Positions 7,736 to 12,239 of a stretch of DNA of 14,487 nucleotides are shown piece by piece (the first letter of the stretch is position 1; every line of letters begins with the position of its first letter). Under the pieces are notes generated by a model, which ran no database searches, was not told where the DNA came from, and worked only from the letters and a program-made list of their open reading frames with translations. The DNA comes from JBEKEX01 sp050013615. GTDB taxonomy: Bacteria; Chloroflexota; Anaerolineae; Anaerolineales; Anaerolineaceae. Where the stretch lies: NCBI GenBank assembly GCA_050013615.1, contig JBEKEX010000043.1, positions 1 to 14,487 of the forward strand, read 5' to 3'. Both the position numbers and the translations under genes were made by a program.

Positions 7736-7843
7736 TTATGGTGAAATCAATTTGGCCAGGCCAAAGGCAGCGGCTGCTGCAATCCCGCCGAGCAATGCTG
7801 TCTGAATGCCACTGCGGAAAGAGTGAGCTCCGGTGAAGCGACC
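7736..7843 (-). pseudogene. Relic C-terminus of a VIT1/CCC1-family metal transporter
   Basis: A 35-codon open stretch ending in TAA (7738-7736) encodes GRFTGAHSFRSGIQTALLGG followed by IAAAAAFGLAKLISP. This matches the last helix of VIT1/CCC1-type iron/manganese transporters, where a KGxFTG turn is followed by RSxxQTxxIGGxAAAAAFGxAxLI. An in-frame TAA lies immediately upstream (7846-7844), and I see no further VIT sequence in any frame from there to the next gene at 7919. The rest of the transporter (about 200 or more residues) appears to have been deleted, not merely frameshifted. The relic ends 15 nt before the ribonuclease start, so it now acts as that gene's leader or promoter region. A weak promoter-like TTGGCC - 18 nt - CATAAT lies within it. 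Confidence 0.65.
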
Positions 7844-7918
7844 TTACTCGATCTGATTAGCACAATGAACCGGTTTCCTGCCAGCATTGAGATATCGGCG
7901 GCGCAAGTTGCAATTTTA

Positions 7919-8323
7919 TTATCTTAGATAGTGATCCCGGATTTTGGCTGCAATTTGGCGATCCGTCATTTTATCCACGGTTTCAATTTGCACAATGTGT
8001 CCTTTGAAATCATCATGCTTAAGACGATTTTCGAGTTCTACTTTTGCCTCTCCAGGGCCAAATATCCAAATTGAATCGGCGTCACGAATAAGGGAGATAA
8101 TCCCGTCATAGTAACCATTAAGATGGTCTCCAAACTGCCGGTCGCGCATATCTTCTGCGGTCGACTCCTTTGACGCATTGGGAGCTTTTGAATGCGTATC
8201 ACTTGAAAACCGGATATGCTTCTCCATGTTCGACTGAATTTCCCGAGTCACTTCGACCTCGTTTTCGATTGTCACGATCACCGCCTTGCGATGATCAACC
8301 CACAATCCCACTTCTTTTTTCAT
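7919..8323 (-). CDS. eRF1 domain-like small protein, unknown function
   Basis: The 134-residue protein begins MKKEVGLWVDHRKAVIV and contains SIWIFGPGEAKVEL near residues 85-98, then a C-terminal METVDKMTD-like helix (actual VETVDKMTD type, ETVDKMTDRQIA) before the end. The pattern of a WxDHRxA strand followed later by an IFGPGEAK loop is one I associate with bacterial proteins related to the peptide-chain-release-factor eRF1 C-terminal domain, often annotated as hypothetical or translational-machinery proteins. The match is from memory. ATG 8323 is preferred over an in-frame codon 8 residues upstream because AAAGGAG lies 6 nt before it. There is no signal peptide or membrane helix, so it is probably cytoplasmic. 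It is the last gene of the minus-strand stress-type run. Confidence 0.8.
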   Translation of the reverse strand: MKKEVGLWVDHRKAVIVTIENEVEVTREIQSNMEKHIRFSSDTHSKAPNASKESTAEDMRDRQFGDHLNGYYDGIISLIRDADSIWIFGPGEAKVELENRLKHDDFKGHIVQIETVDKMTDRQIAAKIRDHYLR

Positions 8324-8387
8324 TGCTTTCTCCTTTGCGAGCGGCAAGCATCCACTTATCGAAATTATTTATTACCATTTTGAGCTA

Positions 8388-8648
8388 TTAAGCGGACGAG
8401 TGCTTAAAAGTAGACCGTGTACGATAGGCGCTTGAGCTCTTATTTACTCTGTAAAATTGCCTTAGAAGTCTTTCCAATTCGTCTACAGCCTTCTCGTTGG
8501 TGTAACCATAACGGCTTTTGAGCAGGGCCAGGAATCGTTCACGCTTAATGTTGGTCTCATCTGGACCCTCAATGGTATGTTTACTTAACAACTCACGAGC
8601 TCTACCAGGGGTCTGTTTATTCTGTCCATTGGCGATTTCGTTTGCCAT
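8388..8648 (-). CDS. Small hydrophilic protein with CsbD-like C-terminal motif
   Basis: The 86-residue soluble protein has an N-terminal region rich in Asn, Gln and Lys, a helical segment, and at residues 41-63 the motif ALLKSRYGYT followed by NEKAVDELERLL. The CsbD gene of this window (11012-11212) carries GLLQQKYGYT and then an Ala/Glu-rich helix at the same residue numbers, so the two appear to share a C-terminal helical motif. The C-terminal 18 residues are Ser/Arg-rich and low in complexity. An AAAGGA lies about 14 nt before the ATG, which is rather far. The 40-aa gene ends 32 nt upstream, so co-transcription is likely. Function unknown. Confidence 0.7.
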   Translation of the reverse strand: MANEIANGQNKQTPGRARELLSKHTIEGPDETNIKRERFLALLKSRYGYTNEKAVDELERLLRQFYRVNKSSSAYRTRSTFKHSSA

Positions 8649-8680
8649 AGCTTGTCCGAATCCTTTGAAGGGAGATATGA

Positions 8681-8803
8681 CTACTGCTTTACAGGTTTAT
8701 AAACTAACCCCGCATTGCGGGCTTCTTGTTTCAGCCTGCGCACATGGGTACGTTTCCCTTTAGGTAGTCGTTTGGTTTTCGTCTTGCTATTTGTGTCTAA
8801 CAT
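8681..8803 (-). CDS. 40-aa strongly basic micro-protein
   Basis: A 41-codon frame starts at ATG 8803 and ends in TAG (8683-8681). The product starts MLDTNSKTKTKRLPKGKRTH and continues with VRRLKQEARNAGLVYKPVKQ. It has 13 Lys/Arg in 40 residues and only two acidic residues, so nucleic-acid binding or ribosome association is plausible. AAAGAGG lies 8 nt before the ATG, good spacing for a ribosome-binding site. The gene sits 32 nt upstream of the 86-aa gene on the same strand. It is shorter than common gene-calling cut-offs. I do not recognise a named family; the KGKRTHVRRLKxEAR pattern reads like a real conserved protein rather than random sequence. Confidence 0.65.
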   Translation of the reverse strand: MLDTNSKTKTKRLPKGKRTHVRRLKQEARNAGLVYKPVKQ

Positions 8804-8929
8804 AGGTATTGCCTCTTTATTCTGTCTTTTGAACGTGTGCACTCTTGCCTCATGGCAAATGGCCTAATGGATGCAGTACCGCCCTCACAATTTGGAAAGG
8901 GATCGGTCTGTGGCTGAAAGATGGTAATT

Positions 8930-9151
8930 TCAACTTCCGCTGTGGAAGATAGACCGGACCCAGTTTTTGAATTTCCGGCCAACCGTTTTTTGCTCCCTAA
9001 GCTGAGCTGTAATTTGCCAATAAGTTATTCGTTCTCCGCAATCGCAGATGATGGATTGCGAATCGGAGCCCTCACCTTTTGCCGCCTCCTCGATGATCGA
9101 GTTATTCGATATCGTTTTCTTGCAGTGTGGACAAACGATCTGGTTTTCCAT
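8930..9151 (-). CDS. Small zinc-ribbon protein
   Basis: The 73-residue cytoplasmic protein starts MENQIVCPHCKK. It has an N-terminal C7-x2-C10 knuckle and a second cysteine pair C36-x-C38 in IICDCGERITYW, which would form a zinc ribbon with an unusual C-x-C second knuckle. The C-terminal third is basic and aromatic (KFKNWVRSIFH). AAAGGA lies 7 nt before ATG 9151. The family is unassigned; zinc ribbons of this size often bind nucleic acid or a protein partner. An overlapping minus-strand frame at 8797-8982 is not considered a gene. Confidence 0.75.
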   Translation of the reverse strand: MENQIVCPHCKKTISNNSIIEEAAKGEGSDSQSIICDCGERITYWQITAQLREQKTVGRKFKNWVRSIFHSGS

Positions 9152-9226
9152 CTTTTATCCTTTCTCAGCAGCTTGATAGCTTCTATAAGAGATTTTTATA
9201 AAACAATGGGCTGCCTTCCATCGAGC

Positions 9227-9260
9227 ATTTGCCACCCGTCTATTCGATCGGGTGGCAAAT
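9227..9260. repeat. Perfect 12-bp intergenic hairpin
   Basis: ATTTGCCACCCG / CGGGTGGCAAAT is a perfect 12-bp stem with a 10-nt loop, upstream of the zinc-ribbon gene and downstream of the lmo0937-type gene. Neither strand has a T-tract after it, so it is not a standard intrinsic terminator. Confidence 0.65.
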
Positions 9261-9300
9261 AACACATTGCAGTTTTAGCCTGGTGTAGGGTTCATCAAAT

Positions 9301-9326
9301 TCAACAGGTCCGCTTTAACCTGTTGA
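9301..9326. repeat. 9-bp hairpin after the 52-aa gene
   Basis: TCAACAGGT / ACCTGTTGA forms a perfect 9-bp stem with an 8-nt loop, 12 nt beyond the stop of the minus-strand gene at 9339. The minus-strand continuation (ATTTGATG) is only slightly T-rich, so it is a weak terminator or a 3'-end stabiliser. Confidence 0.5.
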
Positions 9327-9338
9327 GGTGCGAGGTGG

Positions 9339-9497
9339 TTACAAAACCCCAAGCAGGTGCAATATGATGAGGATGATGGCGATTACGATCAGAGTGTGAA
9401 TCCAACCGCCTGTTGCCGGAAATCTTGGATATACGGTTCGACCGAATGCGCCCAACAACCACAGGATTACTAGAATTACGATGATAGTCCACAACAT
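9339..9497 (-). CDS. lmo0937-family small membrane protein
   Basis: The 52-residue product begins MLWTIIVILVILWLLG and has two hydrophobic helices, about 2-18 and 31-50, separated by a short polar loop (FGRTVYPRFPATGG). The opening, the two-helix layout and the length match the lmo0937 family of small membrane proteins found in many bacteria. GGAG lies 6 nt before ATG 9497. The frame is below common size cut-offs. Its neighbours are other small stress-associated membrane proteins, and it is flanked by hairpins on both sides. Its molecular role is unknown. Confidence 0.82.
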   Translation of the reverse strand: MLWTIIVILVILWLLGAFGRTVYPRFPATGGWIHTLIVIAIILIILHLLGVL

Positions 9498-9528
9498 AGG
9501 CTACTCCTTTTGAATGATCTATTGGAAG

Positions 9529-9552
9529 CCACCTGGTCGTTTGACCAGGTGG
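9529..9552. repeat. Perfect 10-bp hairpin between two small membrane genes
   Basis: CCACCTGGTC / GACCAGGTGG has a GTTT loop and lies 10 nt beyond the stop of the gene at 9563 and 31 nt before the 52-aa gene. No T-tract follows on the minus strand. Confidence 0.6.
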
Positions 9553-9562
9553 GTCAGTCGAC

Positions 9563-9718
9563 CTAACGGTCCAATAAGATGAAAATTCCGGCGGCAATGG
9601 CGAGGATCGCCAGAATCAATCCTAGGCCGCTTAGAGCGGGGATAAGCTGAACCAGACCCCAGGCGATAAGGAAGATGGCAAGCAAGAGCATGCCTATGTT
9701 CTTTGTTAACCTTTTCAT
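9563..9718 (-). CDS. 51-aa two-helix membrane protein
   Basis: The product starts MKRLTKNIGMLLLAIFLIAW and is almost entirely two hydrophobic helices (about 8-27 and 30-49), ending in LLDR. The basic N-terminus should stay in the cytoplasm. ATG 9718 is chosen because AAAGGA lies about 9 nt upstream. The frame extends further upstream for 41 codons, but that part lacks protein-like composition. I recall similar proteins of unknown function in Anaerolineae-type genomes. The interval 9719-9928 (210 bp) upstream holds no credible gene, only a short direct repeat of GCCGGTCT. Confidence 0.78.
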   Translation of the reverse strand: MKRLTKNIGMLLLAIFLIAWGLVQLIPALSGLGLILAILAIAAGIFILLDR

Positions 9719-9928
9719 GGAAGTAATCCTTTCTTTATGATATGTTTTTGGATGTCGGCCGGTCTTGAGTTTGCCGGTCTCAGTTAGCCGCTGGTTGGGA
9801 ACTTTGAACCTGCAGTTTCCCGGCTTCAGGGCTGTTGACACAATTTTTGATGATGGGATGAGTGCTCAATGCGGCTTGCGTGAAGAGGTCGATCCGGTCC
9901 ACGAGGGAAAACCGTACACTTCCTTGGT

Positions 9929-10102
9929 CTATTCGTCGCGTCCCTCGCCGCGTATATTGACGCCGGCCTTCAATCGGTCTTCTTCTGTGAGAGTGAAAAA
10001 CCGGATCAGGCGCTTGAAAGCGACCGGAACGGTCTGCAATAAGGCCGAAAAGGGACCTGGTCGGTTTATATTTGATTTATTTTTGTCATTCGAAATGTCC
10101 AT
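9929..10102 (-). CDS. 57-aa small soluble protein coupled to YggT-like gene
   Basis: The frame from ATG 10102 to TAG (9931-9929) encodes 57 residues. The N-terminus is polar and Asn/Lys-rich. A central amphipathic stretch (VPVAFKRLIRFFTL) leads to an acidic-basic tail with TLTEEDRLKAG and GEGRDE at the end. AAGGA lies 6 nt before the ATG, and the start is 12 nt after the stop of the YggT-like gene, a spacing typical of co-translated genes. The TEEDRxKAG...GEGRDE ending looks like a conserved motif; I believe I have seen it in uncharacterised proteins but cannot name a family. It is shorter than common gene-calling cut-offs. Confidence 0.72.
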   Translation of the reverse strand: MDISNDKNKSNINRPGPFSALLQTVPVAFKRLIRFFTLTEEDRLKAGVNIRGEGRDE

Positions 10103-10114
10103 TTTGCATCCTTT

Positions 10115-10525
10115 TTATACATGCGTATGCTGGTCGGTGGTTGTTGTTTGCGTGACGCCCACCACCGGTCCACGCGGGCGATAGAAGATCACCCAGATTA
10201 TTCTTTCAAGCGCCCATCCGACCAAGGCATACACCACCATGGCAATGATGGATGAGATTTCCAGCACCATACCGCCTGCTTCCGGTGTTCCCGTCAACCC
10301 CTGGAAGGGGAGCAAGAAAATGCTGGTGAAACCATAAATAAAAACAGCAAACGGGCTGGCCGCATTGGCCCCGATCAGTTTCAACCCGACACGCAAGGCG
10401 ATCATGGCTTCGAGTATGCCGAATAGCAGCCAAACTAACTGGGTGGCTTTAAAGGTAAAAATACGACGTTCTCGTTCCGGTTCTTTTTGTGTCGTCTGGA
10501 CTTCTGACATTCTATTATTTGTCAT
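10115..10525 (-). CDS. YggT-like membrane protein
   Basis: The 136-residue protein has a charged N-terminal cytoplasmic segment (about 1-25, ERERR) and three hydrophobic segments (about 27-50, 57-75 and 87-113). The tail RPRGPVVGVTQTTTT is polar. The pattern LEAMIALRVGLKLIGAN, followed after a short loop by the second helix and PFQGL, resembles the YggT family. ATG 10525 is preferred because AAGGAAGG ends 5 nt before it; an upstream in-frame start would use sequence occupied by a hairpin. The 57-aa gene follows after 12 nt. The leader holds an unusual cluster of hairpins and repeated GTATAC sites, so this two-gene unit may be specifically regulated. Confidence 0.8.
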   Translation of the reverse strand: MTNNRMSEVQTTQKEPERERRIFTFKATQLVWLLFGILEAMIALRVGLKLIGANAASPFAVFIYGFTSIFLLPFQGLTGTPEAGGMVLEISSIIAMVVYALVGWALERIIWVIFYRPRGPVVGVTQTTTTDQHTHV

Positions 10526-10538
10526 TTTGACCTTCCTT

Positions 10539-10570
10539 AATGAATCCTGGTGAAAAGTGAGGGATTCATT
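10539..10570 (-). promoter_or_regulatory. AT-rich hairpin next to the YggT-like ribosome-binding site
   Basis: On the minus strand AATGAATCC and GGATTCATT form a perfect 9-bp stem with a 14-nt loop. The stem ends directly at the AAGGAAGG ribosome-binding site of the 10115-10525 gene. Such a placement could influence translation; whether it does is unknown. Confidence 0.45.
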
Positions 10571-10581
10571 TCTGGAGTTTG

Positions 10582-10605
10582 CAGGGGTGCTGTGGCGCAC
10601 CCCTG
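10582..10605. repeat. 9-bp GC hairpin
   Basis: CAGGGGTGC / GCACCCCTG is a perfect 9-bp stem with a 6-nt loop, between the GlsB-type gene (10662) and the YggT-like gene. No T-tract follows on either strand. Confidence 0.55.
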
Positions 10606-10613
10606 TTATCGGT

Positions 10614-10639
10614 CGTATACAAGAGGAAGAACGTATACG
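10614..10639. promoter_or_regulatory. Paired CGTATAC sites, possible operator
   Basis: CGTATACAAGA (10614-10624) and CGTATACGAGA (10632-10642) are near-identical 11-bp direct repeats whose palindromic GTATAC cores are 18 bp apart. They lie just past the stop of the GlsB-type gene and upstream of the YggT-like gene. The arrangement suits a dimeric regulator, but no protein is known to bind here. Confidence 0.35.
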
Positions 10640-10661
10640 AGATGAAAATGGACCAATGAAT

Positions 10662-10913
10662 TTATCGACGACGGATCAGACGGACGATCGCCAGAAGGAT
10701 GACAGCACCCAACAGTGTCACCAGCATGGTGGGAATGGTAATTGCATCATTGATCGTCCCAGTATGGAATATTGGGCTGAGGAAGTAGCCGGCCAGGAAT
10801 GCACCGACAACTGCCACCACAATGTTGAGCAGCAGGTTTGAACGGTCATGCATGATTTCAGTCGCCACCCAACCAATTACTGCAGCTACGACCAAGTAAA
10901 TAATAATGTTCAT
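10662..10913 (-). CDS. GlsB/YeaQ/YmgE family stress membrane protein
   Basis: The 83-residue protein has three hydrophobic helices (about 3-19, 27-47 and 57-79), glycine positions typical of the transglycosylase-associated/GlsB/YeaQ/YmgE family (VVAAVIGWVATEIM, NIVVAVVGAFLAGY), and a final LIRRR. The central loop (IFHTGTINDAITIP) matches the family's polar loop before the third helix. AGGAG lies 7 nt before ATG 10913. The family is linked to general and envelope stress, but its biochemical activity is not established. A second, more glycine-rich paralogue lies at 14165-14431. Confidence 0.9.
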   Translation of the reverse strand: MNIIIYLVVAAVIGWVATEIMHDRSNLLLNIVVAVVGAFLAGYFLSPIFHTGTINDAITIPTMLVTLLGAVILLAIVRLIRRR

Positions 10914-11011
10914 TTTTCTCTCCTATATGAATGTTTGAGTTGCACGGAATACCGTGTTTTTGTCGATCCATACTCTTTCTCTGGCGAGAAGGAGTTTTAG
11001 TACCACTCTGA

Positions 11012-11212
11012 TCATTTGGTGGTTGTTGTCCTTTTTTTGTATTCTTCTTCGGCTTGCTGCCGGGTGTAACCATATTTTTGCTGGAGCAGGCCAATTAATT
11101 TATCGTACTTGCCGTCAACTTTTTGTAGGTCATCATCGGTGAGTTTGCCCCACCATACTTTTGCCTGCCCGCGCAGTTGCTTCCACTTGCCTTCAAATAC
11201 ATCGTTGTTCAT
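11012..11212 (-). CDS. CsbD family stress protein
   Basis: The 66-residue hydrophilic protein starts MNNDVFEGKWKQLRGQAKVW. It carries the CsbD signature FxGKWKQLRGxxKxxWGKLTDDDL, then GKYDKLIGLLQQKYGYT and an Ala/Glu-rich C-terminal helix. CsbD proteins are induced by general stress in bacilli and are widespread; their mechanism is unknown. ATG 11212 is chosen because AGGAG lies 7 nt upstream and it gives the canonical family N-terminus; an in-frame ATG 9 codons earlier lacks this. The gene is 44 nt downstream of the DUF883-like gene and probably shares its transcript. Confidence 0.93.
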   Translation of the reverse strand: MNNDVFEGKWKQLRGQAKVWWGKLTDDDLQKVDGKYDKLIGLLQQKYGYTRQQAEEEYKKRTTTTK

Positions 11213-11256
11213 TTTATTTCTCCTAATAATAGAATGCATTCAGCGTGAAAAACCGC

Positions 11257-11691
11257 CTAAGAGATTCTTCGATGGGTTTGAGTAAACAACAGACCACTCA
11301 GGAGGAGACCAACCATCAAGGCGATCGATATCGCCACCCAGGGGTATTTGACAGCATTCTTGCCCAAGTTGCCTGGAACTCTATCTGCAGCCTCCTGAAC
11401 TCTAGCATTGTATTGGCTCAGTCCATTTCCAACCTCCTTCTTCACCGTCGCTGCAGCGCCAGCCACTGTCTCCCTTGCATTGTCCGTCAGCATTTCAAAT
11501 CCTTCGCCTAATTGAGTGACACCACCTTCCACCCATGTGGTTAGATCTTCTTTAGCTTTGCCAGGGGCTTGGCTAACGTTTTCTTCAAATCTGTTAAACC
11601 GGGCAGTGCCATCACCTATCAGGGTGCTTAAATCCTTTTTTACTTTGGCAGCATCCTGGCGAACTTTATTATCTAATTGTTGACCATTCAT
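11257..11691 (-). CDS. DUF883/ElaB-YqjD-like membrane-anchored protein
   Basis: The 144-residue protein has a long hydrophilic, helix-prone region (1-110) rich in Lys, Glu, Ala and Gln. One C-terminal membrane helix (about 117-137) follows VKYPWVAISIALMVG, and the end is a short basic tail (THRRIS). This tail-anchored layout with a PW-containing helix start resembles the DUF883 family (E. coli ElaB/YqjD), which are inner-membrane proteins associated with ribosomes in stationary phase. The sequence similarity of the soluble part is loose, so the assignment rests mainly on architecture and the helix start. The Shine-Dalgarno is weak (AAAGAG about 9 nt upstream). Upstream is the AT-rich repeat region, probably containing its promoter. 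Confidence 0.75.
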   Translation of the reverse strand: MNGQQLDNKVRQDAAKVKKDLSTLIGDGTARFNRFEENVSQAPGKAKEDLTTWVEGGVTQLGEGFEMLTDNARETVAGAAATVKKEVGNGLSQYNARVQEAADRVPGNLGKNAVKYPWVAISIALMVGLLLSGLLFTQTHRRIS

Positions 11692-11776
11692 TTTCTAAAC
11701 TCTTTTCTGGCTTTCGCAGCTCGCAATCATTTTCTACAAATTCGAGTCTGAAATACCTATCGGTAAATGGCTTTTG

Positions 11777-11845
11777 CTACCATTTCATCTTATTCGAAAG
11801 GGGCTATCTGTGTCCCTAATACAACCTATAAAATATCTATAAAAA
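11777..11845. repeat. AT-rich direct repeat, copy 1
   Basis: This copy pairs with 12086-12153. The best-conserved part begins TTATTCGAAA, continues through CTATCT, and includes TAATACAACCT and then AAATATCTA. By eye about 85% of the core 56 positions agree, with one single-base gap; the outer 13 positions agree less well. It lies about 85-155 bp upstream of the DUF883-like start codon. Confidence 0.75.
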
Positions 11846-11973
11846 CAAAAAATGGATTAATATTGCGCTTACTGACGGATTCTAGCTAACTAATGAAGCG
11901 CTAGGCAGCCTTTTCAACGTTCTTTGAGTTCGGCGTGGGTAAAAATATATGCGGGTTATAACCTCTTCTTTTA

Positions 11974-12015
11974 ACCTACACTCCTCAACCAAACTTACAG
12001 TTGAGGAGTGTAGGT
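11974..12015. repeat. Orphan perfect 16-bp hairpin
   Basis: ACCTACACTCCTCAAC / GTTGAGGAGTGTAGGT is a perfect 16-bp inverted repeat with a 10-nt loop. No gene ends nearby: the next upstream stop on the minus strand is at 12240, and the next start is 280 bp downstream. Neither strand has a T-tract after the stem. It could fold as RNA or be a protein-binding or cruciform site. Confidence 0.7.
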
Positions 12016-12085
12016 CTTCGCCACTTTGAGGAGGAAACCTGTTCCAGTGGTTAATGAGCCAATTTCCTAGATCAAAAATAATCTT

Positions 12086-12153
12086 CTTCCATACTATATT
12101 ATTCGAAAAAACTATCTATGTCCTTAATACAACCTCAAAAATATCTAAAAAAT
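12086..12153. repeat. AT-rich direct repeat, copy 2
   Basis: This is the second copy of the element at 11777-11845, in the same orientation and offset by about 309 bp. It reads TTATTCGAAA, CTATCTATGTCC, TAATACAACCT and AAATATCTA in order. No gene start lies within 300 bp downstream on the minus strand. Confidence 0.75.
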
Positions 12154-12215
12154 TACAGGGGTTGACTGGCAAATTTCCTTCAAATGCATGCAGTACCTAT
12201 AGTCGTCGCAGTTGC

Positions 12216-12232
12216 GAGAAGCCTGGCTTCTC
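12216..12232. terminator. Short hairpin after the PAP2 gene
   Basis: GAGAAGC / GCTTCTC forms a 7-bp stem with a CTG loop, 7 nt beyond the PAP2 stop on the minus strand. On that strand the following bases are GCAACTGC, so it lacks a T-tract; ATTTGTTTT follows on the opposite strand. It is a weak terminator candidate. Confidence 0.35.
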
Positions 12233-12239
12233 ATTTGTT

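Larger units (their letters stand above)
11692..12239. other. Gene-free AT-rich region, 548 bp
   Basis: No credible coding frame is present on either strand. A plus-strand frame starting at 12054 runs antisense into the PAP2 gene and is not protein-like. The stretch is clearly richer in A and T than its surroundings. It contains two copies of an imperfect direct repeat, an orphan 16-bp hairpin between them, the palindrome GGTTATAACC (11954-11963) and a 7-bp hairpin near the PAP2 stop. It probably includes the promoter of the DUF883-like gene. Confidence 0.7.

Noticed and set aside
8797..8982. Minus-strand frame of 61 codons between the zinc-ribbon and 40-aa genes
   Set aside because: It overlaps the end of the zinc-ribbon gene and the start of the 40-aa gene, has no good ribosome-binding site and resembles no protein family.
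9301..9597. Minus-strand frame of 98 codons overlapping the 52-aa gene
   Set aside because: It spans two hairpins and overlaps the lmo0937-type gene in another frame; that gene has a clear ribosome-binding site and a recognisable family, while this frame has neither.
9765..10184. Plus-strand frame of 139 codons
   Set aside because: It is antisense to the 57-aa gene and the end of the YggT-like gene and has no protein-like features or ribosome-binding site.
9227..10605. CRISPR array suggested by several hairpins in a row
   Set aside because: The stems differ in sequence and spacing, there are no repeated units with unique spacers, and no cas gene is present.
11777..12153. Transposon or insertion-sequence ends
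   Set aside because: The repeats are direct, imperfect and AT-rich; there is no transposase, no terminal inverted repeat pair and no target-site duplication that I can see.
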